Notes: generated by a model not told the origin, from the sequence alone. DNA of 64,000 nt from Tubulanus polymorphus (GCF_964204645.1 NC_134030.1:1467855-1531854); one strand, 5' to 3'. Shown: positions 22,164 through 32,920, counted from the first letter of the stretch. Numbers and translations are program-made.

Positions 22164-22594
22164 CTGCTTGACAAAACTAGTTTGAATAAGAGCTGTTTGT
22201 TTTAATGAGATGAACTGAATCAATAGAATTATGTAACTGAACCTAAGTGTGTCCAGTTCCCAAATAAGGATTTGTGTTTTTCTAACCCATTTACGTAAGA
22301 TATCAACAGACAGGGTTCATTCAGAGGTCAATCCTAAATGTCCCTCCCTTGAGAAGAATGACATTTCAGGTCATCAAAAGATAAAAATTCATTTAAAATC
22401 TGAATCTTTGGCTTTTCTATAAACAGATTGCAGATTGCATTGGCTTGAAACCTGCTTTTGGCATCTAGAAAAATAAGTAAAAATCATTTGAAAATACATT
22501 TTATAATCGAGTCCGTCAAACAGTTCAATACTTTCTTACACTTATTCTTAACAAAGTATGAATAAATTAGCATGAAAACAGTACATTTGTAATT

Positions 22595-22666
22595 GCAGCA
22601 GCTTAGCCGCTTGAAGTCGAAGGGTCTGCCCCCCCCCCCCCGTGTTTTTCTCTGAGCTTTCGGCAT
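22595..22666 (-). pseudogene. MPKA exon copy with a poly-G tract
   Basis: Starts MPKAQRKTRG but a run of about 13 G (plus-strand C run at 22630) breaks the frame, and the donor is GCAATTAC instead of GTAAGTAC. Confidence 0.7.
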
Positions 22667-22835
22667 CTAGTAAGATAACTATGATATAATGATATTAATA
22701 GAAAAATTTAAAGTAAAAGTATTGAATAAATTGAAGATACATCATATAATCGAGGCAGTCAAACAGTTCAGTACTTTCTTACAACTATTCTTAATCATGA
22801 ATAAATTAGCATGGAAACAGTAAATGTGTACTTAC

Positions 22836-22898
22836 AGTAGCATACGGGCTGGAACTTGAGGGGCCCGCGGCCCAGGTTTTTCTAATTGCTTTAGGCAT
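22836..22898 (-). CDS. Intact MPKA exon copy (alternative leader exon?)
   Basis: 63 nt, 21 codons reading MPKAIRKTWAAGPSSSSPYA plus T, with a perfect donor GTAAGTACA. It has the same length and phase as the plus leader exon. Whether it is spliced to anything is unknown. Confidence 0.5.
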
Positions 22899-22944
22899 TG
22901 TTGTAATGCATGGTATGAATAATTAGCATGGAAGCAGTACATTT

Positions 22945-23027
22945 GTAATTGCAGCAGCTTATGGGCTGGAGGTCGGGCTGGAAGTCGAAGCTTCTGCGCC
23001 CCCTGTTTTTCTCTGAGCTTTCGGCAT
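22945..23027 (-). pseudogene. MPKA exon copy, extended and stopped
   Basis: Reads MPKAQRKTGGAEASTSSP with an internal repeat of TSSP, then TAA before the donor position; the donor is changed to GCAATTAC. Confidence 0.6.
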
Positions 23028-23201
23028 CTAGTAAAATAACTATGATATAATGATATTAATAGAAAAATTTAAAGTAAAAGTATTAAATAAATTGAAGATA
23101 CATCATATAATCGAGGCAGTCAAACAGTTCAGTACTTTCTTACAACTATTCTTAAGCATGGTATGAATGAATAAGCATGGAAGCAGTAAATTTGTACTTA
23201 C

Positions 23202-23264
23202 ATTAGCGTATGGGCTTGACGTACTCGGACCTGCGCCCCGGGTTTTTTTTATGGCTTTAGGCAT
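23202..23264 (-). CDS. Intact MPKA exon copy next to satellite array A
   Basis: 63 nt, 21 codons reading MPKAIKKTRGAGPSTSSPYA plus N, donor GTAAGTACA. Upstream in transcription it has the ~70-bp spacer and then the 47-bp satellite at 23336-23608, the same arrangement as the plus gene. Confidence 0.5.
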
Positions 23265-23335
23265 TTTCTGAAAAACAAGTAAAAATATTAAATCATTTGA
23301 AAATATATCAGTCAGTCTTATTCTGGTTCAGTGAA

Positions 23336-23608
23336 CTAATTCTTTATATGGTGCATGTAGGGGTCCAGGAACACCACATCCACTAATTCTCTATATGGTG
23401 CATGTAGGGGTCCAGGGACACCACATCCACTAATTCTCTATATGGTGCATGTAGGGGTCCAGGAACACCACATCCACTAATTCTCTATATGATGCATGTA
23501 GGGGTCCAGGGACACCACATCGACTAATTCTCTATATGGTGCATGTAGGGGTCCAGGGACACCATATCCACTAATTCTCTATATGGTGCATGTAGGGGTC
23601 CAGGGACA
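23336..23608 (-). repeat. 47-bp satellite array A (about 6 copies)
   Basis: Unit CTAATTCTCTATATGGTGCA followed by TGTAGGGGTCCAGGGACACC and ACATCCA, period exactly 47. It is joined to the MPKA exon at 23202-23264 through a conserved spacer. Confidence 0.95.
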
Positions 23609-23820
23609 CGTATTGTTAAAAAGAGGCAGTTTAACGTCGTACCACAGGACAAACAGATAAAAATCGCTGATAAAATGTATTGATAAAACGTATTGTTAAA
23701 AAGAGGCAGTTTAACGTCATACCACAGGACAAACAGATAAAAAATCACTGATAAAATGTATGGATAAAACGTATTGTTAAAAAGAGGCAGTTTAACGTCG
23801 TACCACAGGACAAACAGAGT
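23609..23820 (+). repeat. 80-bp tandem repeat (2.7 copies)
   Basis: CGTATTGTTAAAAAGAGGCA starts at 23609, 23689 and 23770. It abuts satellite array A directly, fused at GGGACACG. Confidence 0.9.
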
Positions 23821-24017
23821 GCAATAATCAATGATTTTAATCCAAATAAGATCTTTTTAGTTGTGACTGTTTGAATTGAGAGGCGGCGATCTCGCTAGTG
23901 AGCCAAAAGACGGACACTTGAAATGAAAATAATATAAATAGTCAATTTCATTCGACATTTTTATTATGACGTTCATTAATTAAAAAATTAGCATGAAAGC
24001 AAAGAATTTATAATTAC

Positions 24018-24084
24018 AGGAGCATATGGGCTTGATGTTGAGGGACGCCCTTGTCCGCTGGGTGTCTTTTTCGTGGCTTTTGAT
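24018..24084 (-). pseudogene. MPKA exon copy without start codon
   Basis: Reads on from KATKKTPSGQG-like codons to CCCATATGCTCCT and a donor-like GTAATTAT, but the ATG is changed to ATA. A direct repeat of the flanking intron follows (24110-24180 and 24180-24255). Confidence 0.55.
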
Positions 24085-24293
24085 ATCTAAAAAATTAGTA
24101 ATAATATTGAATAAATTGAAAATATATCATATATCGAGCCAGTCAAACAGTTCAGTACTTTCTAACAACTATTCTTAATCATGAATAAATTGAAAATATA
24201 TCATATATCGAGCCAGTCAAACAGTTCAGTACTTTCTAACAACTATTCTTAATCATGAATAAATTAGCATGGAAACAGTAAATTTGTACTAAC

Positions 24294-24355
24294 AGTAGGA
24301 TACGGGCTTGATGTTGAGGGCCCGCACCCCACGTTTTTTTCACTGCTTTCGGCAT
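24294..24355 (-). pseudogene. MPKA exon copy, one base deleted
   Basis: 62 nt instead of 63: GGGCCCTC replaces GGGCCCCTC, shifting the frame; donor GTTAGTAC is weakened. Confidence 0.6.
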
Positions 24356-24639
24356 TATCTAGAAAAATAAGTAAAACTATAAAATCATTTGAAAATAAAT
24401 TATATATCAGATTGTCAAACGGTTCAATACTTTCTTAATCATGGTATGAATAAATTAGCATGGACGCAGTAAATTTGTACTAGCACCATCGTTTGTACTG
24501 GACGTGAGGGTGCCCTCGCTCATTGAAATTCCCTTTTGTTTACCATGAGGTAACATTTCAGATGGAGCCACTTTGACTATAATAAACGGTTGTAGTTCTA
24601 CAGTTCACTGCTTCAGGTTTTCTATTGCAATATGTCACT

Positions 24640-25094
24640 ATTGAACAAGAAACAAGAAATCAATCGAAGTTTGTCCGAACTGGTTTTTCAGTTTTTCTCC
24701 ACTCGTCTATAACGGGCTATCAATCAATATGGTCGAATGTGCAGAATGTTCCAGCTGATAAAAACTGGGTTCCAAAATAATCAGCCCTTTGCATGTGATG
24801 ATGCGAACGATCTGCCTGGGTGCACCCTGGTATAGATTTGACGATGCAGTAATGTATGACGGACATTACCTGTCAGTAGCAGAAGCAGGGTTTAATATTC
24901 TATATATATAAATTTCGGTTTCAAGCTCAAGAATGATGACTTCAAACAGGCGTTTACGATAACTTACTTCAATTCAGGACATGGAAATGTTAAAACGTCG
25001 TTTTTGTTGTTGTTGTTGTTTTTCAGTTCTTTTTGCATACGGGCTTGATGTACTTGGACACGCGCCCCGTGTTTTTTTTCATTGCTTTAGGCAT
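24640..25094 (-). pseudogene. MPKA exon fused to the glutamine exon, with following intron
   Basis: From ATG at 25094 the sequence runs MPKA-like codons directly into a CAACAACAA run (25000-25020) without the intron that separates these exons in the plus gene. The end matches the plus glutamine exon (ACATTTCCATGTCC), but GGAATAGAC has become TGAATTGAA, an in-frame stop, before GTAAGTTATCG. The following ~330 bp are almost identical to the plus intron 40134-40445. An extra A in the leader also shifts the frame. Confidence 0.7.
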
Positions 25095-25166
25095 AATCTA
25101 GAAAAACAAGTAAAAATATTTAATCATTTGAAAATATATCAGTCAGTCTTATTCTGGTTCAGTGAA

Positions 25167-26014
25167 CTAATTCTCTATATGATGCATGTAGGGGTCCAGG
25201 GACACCACATCCACTAATTCTCTATATGGTGCATGTAGGGGTCCAGGAACACCACATCCACTAATTCTCTATATGGTGCATGTAGGGGTCCAGGGACACC
25301 AAATCCACTAATTCTCTATATGGTGCATGTAGGGGTCCAGGGACACCACATCCACTAATTCTCTATATGGTGCATGTAGGGGTCCAGGGACACCACATCC
25401 ACTAATTCTCTATATGGTGCATGTAGGGGTCCAGGGACACCACATCCACTAATTCTCTATATGGTGCATGTAGGGGTCCAGGGACACCACATCCACTAAT
25501 TCTCTATATGGTGCATGTAGGGGTCCAGGGACACCACATCCACTAATTCTCTATACGATGCATGTAGGGGTCCAGGGACACCACATCCACTAATTCTCTA
25601 TATGGTGCATGTAGGGGTCCAGGGACACCACATCCACTAATTCTCTATACGATGCATGTAGGGGTCCAGGGACACCACATCCACTAATTCTCTATATGGT
25701 GCATGTAGGGGTCCAGGGACACCACATCCACTAATTCTCTATATGGTGCATGTAGGGGTCCAGGGACACCACATCCACTAATTCTCTATATGGTGCATGT
25801 AGGGGTCCAGGGACACCACATCTACTAATTCTCTATACGATGCATGTAGGGGTCCAGGGACACCACATCCACTAATTCTCTATATGGTGCATGTAGGGGT
25901 CCAGGGACACCACATCTACTAATTCTCTATACGATGCATGTAGGGGTCCAGGGACACCACATCCACTAATTCTCTATATGGTGCATGTAGGGGTCCAGGG
26001 ACACCACATCCACT
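25167..26014 (-). repeat. 47-bp satellite array B (18 copies)
   Basis: Same unit as array A. Variants TACGATGC and TATGGTGC alternate toward the right end, suggesting a two-unit higher-order repeat. Its right end joins AGTTGTTGGGCCCGGGCGC, as does array C. Confidence 0.95.
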
Positions 26015-26206
26015 TAGTTGTTGGGCCCGGGCGCTTTCACCCTTCTTGCTGAAAATCAACTGATATCCTGAATTCTGACTAATTACAGATTGAAAACTGT
26101 GATTCACAAGTGCATAATCAATTATTTCAATCCAAATAAGATTTTCTTAGCTACAGTTTAAATCATCTTAGTTTAATGAAATATGAAAACAAATAAAGAT
26201 TCTTAC

Positions 26207-26435
26207 CTCCGTCAGATCTCCTTAAACACCCGCCCACGGACTCTTTCTGACCATCTTTTGGCACCCGGGGGCGGCTGTCTGACAGGCCGCTGCTGAGGCG
26301 AATTCATTTGGCGTGGGGGAGGGGCAGCAGCGGGCGACAAAGGATTAAGCGGTGGTGGTATCCTATCGGGAACCAAGTTTCTTTTAAACTCCCTCACCAA
26401 GTCCCCAAATGGGCAGTCGTCTAAAATGTTGATCA
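26207..26435 (-). pseudogene. CPFGDLVREF exon copy with 1-nt deletion
   Basis: 229 nt against 230 in the plus exon 53176-53405. Acceptor TTTTACAG and donor GTAAGAATC are conserved. It reads NILDDCPFGDLVREFKRN... and the Pro-rich part, but GTTTAAGGAG for GTTTGAAGGAG gives TGA a few codons before the donor. It could encode a shortened C-terminus; more likely it is decayed. Confidence 0.7.
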
Positions 26436-26511
26436 CTGTAAAATAGAAATAGAGAGAAATACATTAAACAACAAGTCAAATGGTTTTGATGCTACGGCTA
26501 TGAATATTATT

Positions 26512-26528
26512 CCAACAGGGGGCGCCTG
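26512..26528 (+). promoter_or_regulatory. CTCF-like motif, forward orientation
   Basis: CCAACAGGGGGCGCCTG matches the core of the CTCF consensus very well. It sits ~80 bp upstream of the exon at 26207-26435, and its mirror copy is at 53083-53099. Confidence 0.4.
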
Positions 26529-26802
26529 ATGTTACTGAAGCATGATTTCAATGTAACTTCAGTAATTAAAATTATTTTTATTCAGCAGTTAAATTGCACA
26601 ATTATTCGTTATCTATGATTTCCTGATGAGATTTACTGTTTTGAGCATCCAGAGATTCCAAACTTTGTCGTTTAACCAATAATTGGTTTAACGATATCAC
26701 ACGGCACCTGCTGAACTCTTGTTACGTGTATCAGTCTTATATATAACTATAGTCCCAAGTGAGATAAAAAAAATTAATTAGTTTGAACTTGAAATAGATA
26801 TC

Positions 26803-26829
26803 GCTGTTGTGCTGGATTGGTGAAAAAAC
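26803..26829 (-). pseudogene. Copy of the SPIQH mini-exon, donor lost
   Basis: 27 nt after TTTTTACAG reading VFSPIQHNS, aligned with DLSPIQHVD of the plus exon 40958-40984. The donor GTAAGA is replaced by GATATC. Confidence 0.6.
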
Positions 26830-27050
26830 CTGTAAAAATAAAATAAAACAAATTATTAGATGGATATTCATGAATGGAAATGACAACTGTAGAGATAGCA
26901 TCATTGATATATTACTTCTACGATGATGATACTTAATCGAATTTGAATTTATTCCTAATTAGCGTAATTTATGCAAAACAGCTACTACCCTCTATTTTCA
27001 AATTACAAATTGAAATAAGCCTGATTTATTAGAAAATAGTTATCACTTAC

Positions 27051-27210
27051 CGGCGTAGAAACACCACTGGGTGGCGTTTTCGGTAAAAACTCAATTCCGG
27101 AAATGGAAACATCAAAAGGTTGTTGTTGTTGTTGTTGTTGTTGTGTTCTAGTAGCGTACGGGCTTGACGTTGAGGGCCCGCGCCCGGGGTTTTCTTAGAG
27201 CTTTTGGCAT
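27051..27210 (-). pseudogene. Leader, glutamine and FLPTTPP exons fused without introns
   Basis: ATG at 27210 begins an MPKALRKPR leader that is one base short (CCC for CCCC), then the CAACAACAA run, then GGAATTGAG joined directly to TTTTTACCGAAAACGCC, ending at donor GTAAGTGATAAC. In the plus gene the last two blocks are separate exons with a 409-bp intron between. The frame is broken in the leader, and TAG follows GTACGCTAC. Confidence 0.75.
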
Positions 27211-27282
27211 TATCTAGAAAAACAAGTAAAAATATTAAATCATTTGAAAATATATCAGTCAGTCTTATTCTGGTTCAGTGAA

Positions 27283-28084
27283 CTAATTCTCTATATGGTG
27301 CATGTAGGGGTCCAGGGACACAACATCCACTAATTCTCTATATGGTGCATGTAGGGGTCCAGGGACACCACATCCACTAATTCTCTATATGGTGCATGTA
27401 GGGGTCCAGGGACACCACATCCACTAATTCTCTATATGGTGCATGTAGGGGTCCAGGGACACCACATCCACTAATTCTCTATATGGTGCATGTAGGGGTC
27501 CAGGGACACCACATCCACTAATTCTCTATATGGTGCATGTAGGGGTCCAGGGACACCACATCCACTAATTCTCTATATGGTGCATGTAGGGGTCCAGGGA
27601 CACCACATCCACTAATTCTCTATATGGTGCATGTAGGGGTCCAGGGACACCACATCCACTTATTCTCTATATGGTGCATGTAGGGGTCCAGGAACACCAC
27701 ATCCACTAATTCTCTATATGGTGCATGTAGGGGTCCAGGGACACCACATCCACTAATTCTCTATATGGTGCATGTAGGGGTCCAGGGACACGACATCCAC
27801 TAATTCTCTATATGGTGCATGTAGGGGTCCAGGGACACCACATCCACTAATTCTCTATATGGTGCATGTAGGGGTCCAGGGACACCACATCTACTAATTC
27901 TCTATACGATGCATGTAGGGGTCCAGGGACACCACATCCACTAATTCTCTATATGGTGCATGTAGGGGTCCAGGGACACCACATCCACTAATTCTCTATA
28001 CGATGCATGTAGGGGTCCAGGGACACCACATCCACTAATTCTCTATATGGTGCATGTAGGGGTCCAGGGACACCACATCCACTT
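27283..28084 (-). repeat. 47-bp satellite array C (17 copies)
   Basis: Same unit and same spacer to the ATG exon (27210) as arrays A, B, D and E. Confidence 0.95.
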
Positions 28085-28328
28085 AGTTGTTGGGCCCGGG
28101 CGCTTTCACCCTTCTTGCTGAAAATCAACTGATATCCTGAATTCTGACTAATTACAGATTGAAAACTGTGATTCACAAGTGCAATAATCAATGATTTCAA
28201 TCCAAATAAGATTTTCTTAGCTACAGTTTAATCATTACCAAGTGGAGCTAGGAGCTGATCTAATGTGTTTTTCATCAGCTAATCATTCATATTTAGGCCT
28301 CTATCTAATACATCTGTATGATACTTAC

Positions 28329-28430
28329 GATGATTTTAAACGAATCTGACTGTCCAATACGACGTCTGTGAAACGAATGATTCGATCAGCTGACCGCTGG
28401 TCACTGTTCAGTAGTGTTCGCTATAAAAGA
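28329..28430 (-). other. Candidate 5' non-coding exon of the minus copy
   Basis: TCAGCTGATCGAATCATTCG and TTTCACAGACGTCG resemble plus 35890-35920, and both end at a GTAAGTAT donor, here about 30 nt further on. It lies upstream of array C and the 27210 leader, the expected place for a leader exon. Confidence 0.45.
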
Positions 28431-28625
28431 GAAAACATATTCATACAATGACAACCAATTCATGATAATAATAGAAAAACTATCAGATTAAGAAATAAAG
28501 AATATCATCATATCAAATAAATTGAAAATCCATCATATATCGTGCCACAGTTCAGTACTTTCCTTACAACTATCCTTAATCATGGTATGAATCAATTAGC
28601 ATGAAAGCAGTAAATTTGTACTTAC

Positions 28626-28688
28626 AGCAGCATACGGGCTTGATGTTGAGGGGCCCGCGCCCCGTGTTTTTTTCATAGCTTTTGGCAT
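28626..28688 (-). CDS. Intact MPKA exon copy
   Basis: 21 codons reading MPKAMKKTRGAGPSTSSPYA plus A and a perfect donor GTAAGTACA. No satellite adjoins this copy; upstream is a more decayed copy at 28694-28741. Confidence 0.5.
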
Positions 28689-28693
28689 AATTC

Positions 28694-28741
28694 GTAATGT
28701 GGATGGGCTGGCGTCCCATGTTTTTTGTTTGCTTTTAGCAT
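28694..28741 (-). pseudogene. Strongly decayed MPKA exon copy
   Basis: Starts MLKANKKHGTP; recognisable mainly from its position and the preceding TATGC context. No donor. Confidence 0.35.
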
Positions 28742-28942
28742 ACTTGAATGGTTAATGCTTAACATCTCTCCCAGATTGTATTGGCTTGAAACCTTCTTTT
28801 GGTATCTAGAAAAATATGTATAACTATTTAATCATTTGAAAATACATTTTATGATTAGTCAGTCATACAGTTCAGTACTTTCTTACACTTATTCTTAAGC
28901 ATAGTATGAATAAATTAGCATGAAAAGAGTAAATTTGTAGTT

Positions 28943-29004
28943 AGCAGCATACGGGCTGGGAGTAGAGGGGCCGGCGCCCCACATTTTTTCATGGCTTTTG
29001 GCAT
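28943..29004 (-). pseudogene. MPKA exon copy, frame and donor lost
   Basis: Begins MPKAMKK then shifts frame; the donor region reads GCTAACTAC in place of GTAAGTAC. Confidence 0.5.
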
Positions 29005-29029
29005 TGTTTTCTTTGTTTGTGGCAGCAAC

Positions 29030-29225
29030 TATGGGTCGGTCTGTCTTGAGTTTGTTGGTTGTTGCAGCAGCTATGGGTCTGTCTTGAGTTTGTTGATTGT
29101 TGCAGCAGCTGGGTCAGTCTTGAGTTTGTTGGTTGTTTCAGCAGCTATGGGTCAGTCTTGAGTTTGTTGGTTGTTTCAGCAGCAGCAGCTATGGGTCAGT
29201 CTTGAGTTTGTTGGTTGTCTTGATT
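29030..29225 (+). repeat. ~45-bp repeats with GCAGCTATGGGTC core
   Basis: TCTTGAGTTTGTTGGTTGTT alternates with CAGCAGCTATGGGTCAG about five times, length varying by CAG units. Confidence 0.85.
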
Positions 29226-29689
29226 TTTTTCTATAGGAATTCAAGAACAAAGTAGTCGCATGTAGGTAGACACATTCATGAATCACTCAGTGTCTTCCTG
29301 TCCCACCATAACTTCCTTGATCCTCATTACTCGGATTTATTCTCTGAACCACTTTTCCATGTTTGTTGTGGTTTGTTTGTTTTGATTTGCTGGTGGTTTA
29401 AGCATGCATGTAGAGGGAGCTCTATCAATCCAGGAACAGTCAGCTCACAAGCAGCCCCTGCCCAAAAGGTTTTGACATTATATTTTCAAAAGCTCTAGTT
29501 GTTCTGTAGAACCGAGAGCGGAGCTCTGACTTGTTCCCCTCACTGCTGAGGTCTACTTTCTCTGATTCGCTGATTGGCTTCTCTTTGGTACATTTTAGAT
29601 GATCAAAAACTAGAAACTGTCATGCGTTTATTCATTTTGGTATATGTTAAAATTCTTTTACAGTAAAGGCATATTAGGCACATCAAAAC

Positions 29690-30031
29690 AAATCCGGAAT
29701 TGTCCCCGAACGAAGTGGCTCCCTCCACTCTCCATCAGTATGCCGGGCCACCACCTCTACCTCTCGGGCCACTCGATCCCTCGCCAGCTTTTTGGGCGAG
29801 TGAACGAGTGACCGCCCGAGATACGGATGGAGGAGCAGGACCCGCACCTGCCCCAGCCCCACCACCATCCCTCCTCGGCCTCTTCCTATTAATTCTTACC
29901 CCTTCCTCCTGATTGCCTTGATCAGCTGCGCCATCCGCAGTGGCAACTCTTGCCTCCCCTCCCTGAGGAGCCACGACGACCGCAACTTTTCTTTTCCTTT
30001 TCGTGCGAGTTTTTTTTGGCGGTGGTCGTGT
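29690..30031 (-). pseudogene. Terminal exon copy 1, frameshifted
   Basis: Acceptor CTCTTTACAG-type (CTTTACAG) precedes 30031. It reads TRPPPKKTRTKRKRKVAVVV as in the plus terminal exon. One extra C before AAAAAGCTGGCGAG shifts the frame, ending ~15 codons later; the 3' part (GTIPDL in another frame) is truncated before the VKGY end. Confidence 0.75.
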
Positions 30032-30323
30032 CTGTAAAGAGAAAAAAATGAACAATAAGTATTTAGTATAATACACCTATGTGCGTATAATACACCTATG
30101 TGAGTCCTTCGCTATTAAACACATAGAACTGTGGAACTGGATCCCGAGGCTAATCTAAATGCGCGCAACTGAGTCCAAGTGCAACTAAAGCACACAACTG
30201 CGGATCAGATAAATCATTGGTAGATTCACTTGTAAAATATCTCGCTAAGAACAAACTAAAAACTGTAGAATGTTGTTGAAACTGTTGTGTGTTATTCATT
30301 TGGGTATATGTTATATTTGAATT

Positions 30324-30396
30324 TTTTTCAGTGAAGGCATATTAGGCGCACATAAACGTCTCATGCGTTCAAGGCATATCCCTTCACTGAAAGAAT
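30324..30396. repeat. Hairpin at the end of terminal exon copy 2
   Basis: TTTCAGTGAAGG and its complement flank the 3' end as in the plus gene (54912-54983), but five bases including the stop codon (TAGGT) are missing. Confidence 0.7.
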
Positions 30397-30733
30397 ATTC
30401 TTTAGATCAGTTAACAAATCCGGAATTGGCCCCGAACGAAGTGGCACCCTCCACTCTCCATCAGTATGCCGGGCCACCACCTCTACCTCTCGGGCCACTC
30501 GATCACTCGCCAGCTTTTTGACGAGTGACCGCCCAAGATACGGATGGAGGAGCAGGAGGAGCAGGACCCGCACCATCTCCAGCCCCACCACCATCCCTCC
30601 TCGGCCGCTTCCTATTTATCCCCTCCCCTTCCTCCCGATTACCTTCGTCAGCCGCACCATCCGCCGGGACCACTCTTGCTCCTCCTCCCTGCGGAGCCAC
30701 GACGACCGCAACTGGTACTTTTCGGTTTCTCAT
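30361..30733 (-). pseudogene. Terminal exon copy 2, frameshifted and 5' truncated
   Basis: Reads VAVVVAPQGGGARVV onward and the ...LVKKLASDRVAREVEVVARH tail, but in two frames because bases are lost around TRSLA. The 5' basic block and acceptor are missing. GGATATGCC replaces GGATATTAGGTGCC, so the stop is moved downstream. Confidence 0.75.
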
Positions 30734-30739
30734 GGTTTC

Positions 30740-31490
30740 CCACCATCTTTCAAAAGAGAACTATCGATATATCATTAGCTACAAGGAAACTTTTCAGAAA
30801 CTTTTTCAGGTCATTCTTTCTTGTATTATTACCATTTGATTCTCTATATATCGTCAGAACATGGACTCAGAGTGTTTCTTTAATGGTTAAGAATGTCTCT
30901 TTAACCAACATCCCCCTAGCCTGCTTCCTACATATCCCTTCCCTTTCCTCCTGATTACCTTTGATCCCCACTGCCTAGCAGCTAACAGCTGCTGCTATTT
31001 TATCTGGTTTACATGTTTTGCAGATAGTGTCTGTTATGCTATAGTTGTTCTTTTAATCGTTTAACTTCTTCATCTGAAATTTCATTATTCTAATTTCAGT
31101 TTCACGCAGGAAATGGTTCATGAAAATCTGCATTGAGACTGGGACGAAATGTGCATTGAGACGGATGAAATCTGCATGAACAGAGATATACTTTAAGATC
31201 CCCATTTTATCCATCGGAGTGAATGTACATCCACTACTCACAGGTAGAAAACCTACAAACGCTAAACACTCATCCCTGGGCCCTGATTCAAAAATAAAAA
31301 TAAAAGATTAAATTAAGAATTAACATTTTTATGAATCAGTGATCAGTTTCATAAAATAATTCCTAAATTAATTTTAGGGGTTTATTATTTCAGATTGAAA
31401 TGAATTCTTCATGTTTATGCAATTCTCATTATCTTTCATTGCAGCATTTATATATTCAATTTTAATCATACATGTGAAATATATAATGTA
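30740..31490. other. No gene recognised
   Basis: Unique sequence. CTCCCTTCCTCC-type tails near 30900-30960 are faint echoes of the terminal exon. Confidence 0.4.
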
Positions 31491-31507
31491 TTTTCAGGGA
31501 AACGTAA

Positions 31508-31572
31508 ACAAGAAAGGAAGGGAAGAAAGAGAAGGGAAGAAAGAGAAGGGAAGAAAGAGAAGGGAAGAAAGA
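31508..31572 (+). repeat. Purine-rich GGGAAGAAAGAGAA repeat
   Basis: About four copies of a 14-15 bp all-purine unit. Confidence 0.9.
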
Positions 31573-31659
31573 GTTGGATGATTAATGCGCACTTATTCTC
31601 CATTCCGAATTCCTGTACTCGACTCTAGGTGATCATCATACGAACGAGATATAGAAAAA

Positions 31660-32170
31660 AAAACATTACTGAAGTCATCTCTATTTTTTAGTCTCAATTT
31701 GTATTTCTAATTCAATTTACTAAGTGTGTAAGTCATCATTTGGATAAGTCGTCACATTACTGAAGTCATCTCTATTTTTTAGTCTCAATTTGTATTTCTA
31801 ATTCAATTTACTAAGTGTGTAAGTCATAATTTGGATAAATCGTCACATTACTGAAGTCATCTCTATTTTTTAGTCTCAATTTGTATTTCTTATTCAATTT
31901 ACTAAGTGTAAGTCATAATTTGGATAAATCGTCACATTACTGAAGTCATCTCTATTTTTTAGTCTCAATTTGTATTTCTAATTCAATTTACTAAGTGTGT
32001 AAGTCATCATTTGGAAGTGTAAGTCATAATTTGGATAAATCGTCACATTACTGAAGTCATCTCTATTTTTTAGTCTCAATTTGTATTTCTAATTCAATTC
32101 ACTAAGTGTGTAAGTCATCATTTGGATAAGTCGTCACATTATTGAAGTCATCTCTATTTTGAAGTCTCAA
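31660..32170 (+). repeat. ~91-bp tandem repeat (about 6 copies)
   Basis: CACATTACTGAAGTCATCTC recurs at 31753, 31844, 31932 and 32044, with partial first and last copies; one unit contains a short internal duplication near 32010. Confidence 0.9.
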
Positions 32171-32642
32171 TTAGTATTCAGTTTACTTCAGATAACGTAA
32201 TTTAGTTTAATCACAAGTCGTCAACATTATAATCAATGTAACTACATTGACTACATTATTGTCCTTTTATTGAGAAATTTATGTTAATTTTTGATTTCTG
32301 GGATAAATCAAAATTCAAATGTTATCATTTTTTGTATCAAAAATTGTAAAAAATTGAATAATTTGTGTGCTATTTAAACATTCAGTTATGGGGAGTTCTA
32401 AGCTCAGAAAACTTTGAGCCTGTTTATACAAGTGTTGTAACAAGTGTTGAACAATTCAAAGATCATGTTGTTTATACTTTGTCATGTTAGAAAAAATGTT
32501 TTCTAGTATATTGATGTTTCTAAAAAAACATATGATTCAACTTTAAAAGGCCAACAAGCCTTCTAATAAAACTAGTTTGTCATATATATATATATTACTT
32601 GGTCATTGTCAAGTTTTTTAAAAAATATTTTGGTTTTCTCAG

Positions 32643-32920
32643 CTTTCTCTGGTGGAAATTTCTTCGTGGAATTCCTCTTCTATACAAGTTCCTCCTCAGA
32701 CTGTTTTTATGCGAGAGTTTATAACAACCGGATCCTCAGAAAATGGTCGGAGTGCCAAGTCATCGATTTAAGATCACCAGTCTTATCTGAGACCATAAGT
32801 TCACTAGCAAGTTTCACTAGCGATTCCAACAGCTATAGGATGGAACAGTATTATTATATAGGTCACCACTGTGCAATTGAGCCCAGATCATCAGAAAAAG
32901 ATAAAAGTGAAGATATGTGA
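32643..32920 (+). CDS. Candidate terminal coding exon, unknown
   Basis: An acceptor GGTTTTCTCAG ends at 32642. From there one frame is open for about 92 codons (FSGGNFFVEFLFY ... SSEKDKSEDM) to TGA. Composition is balanced and non-repetitive, unlike most ORFs here, with an acidic and basic charged C-terminus. No upstream partner exon was found. It may be chance. Confidence 0.3.

Noticed and set aside
25167-26014. Regular direct repeats reminiscent of a CRISPR array
   Set aside because: Units are contiguous 47-mers without unique spacers, in a eukaryotic intron context.
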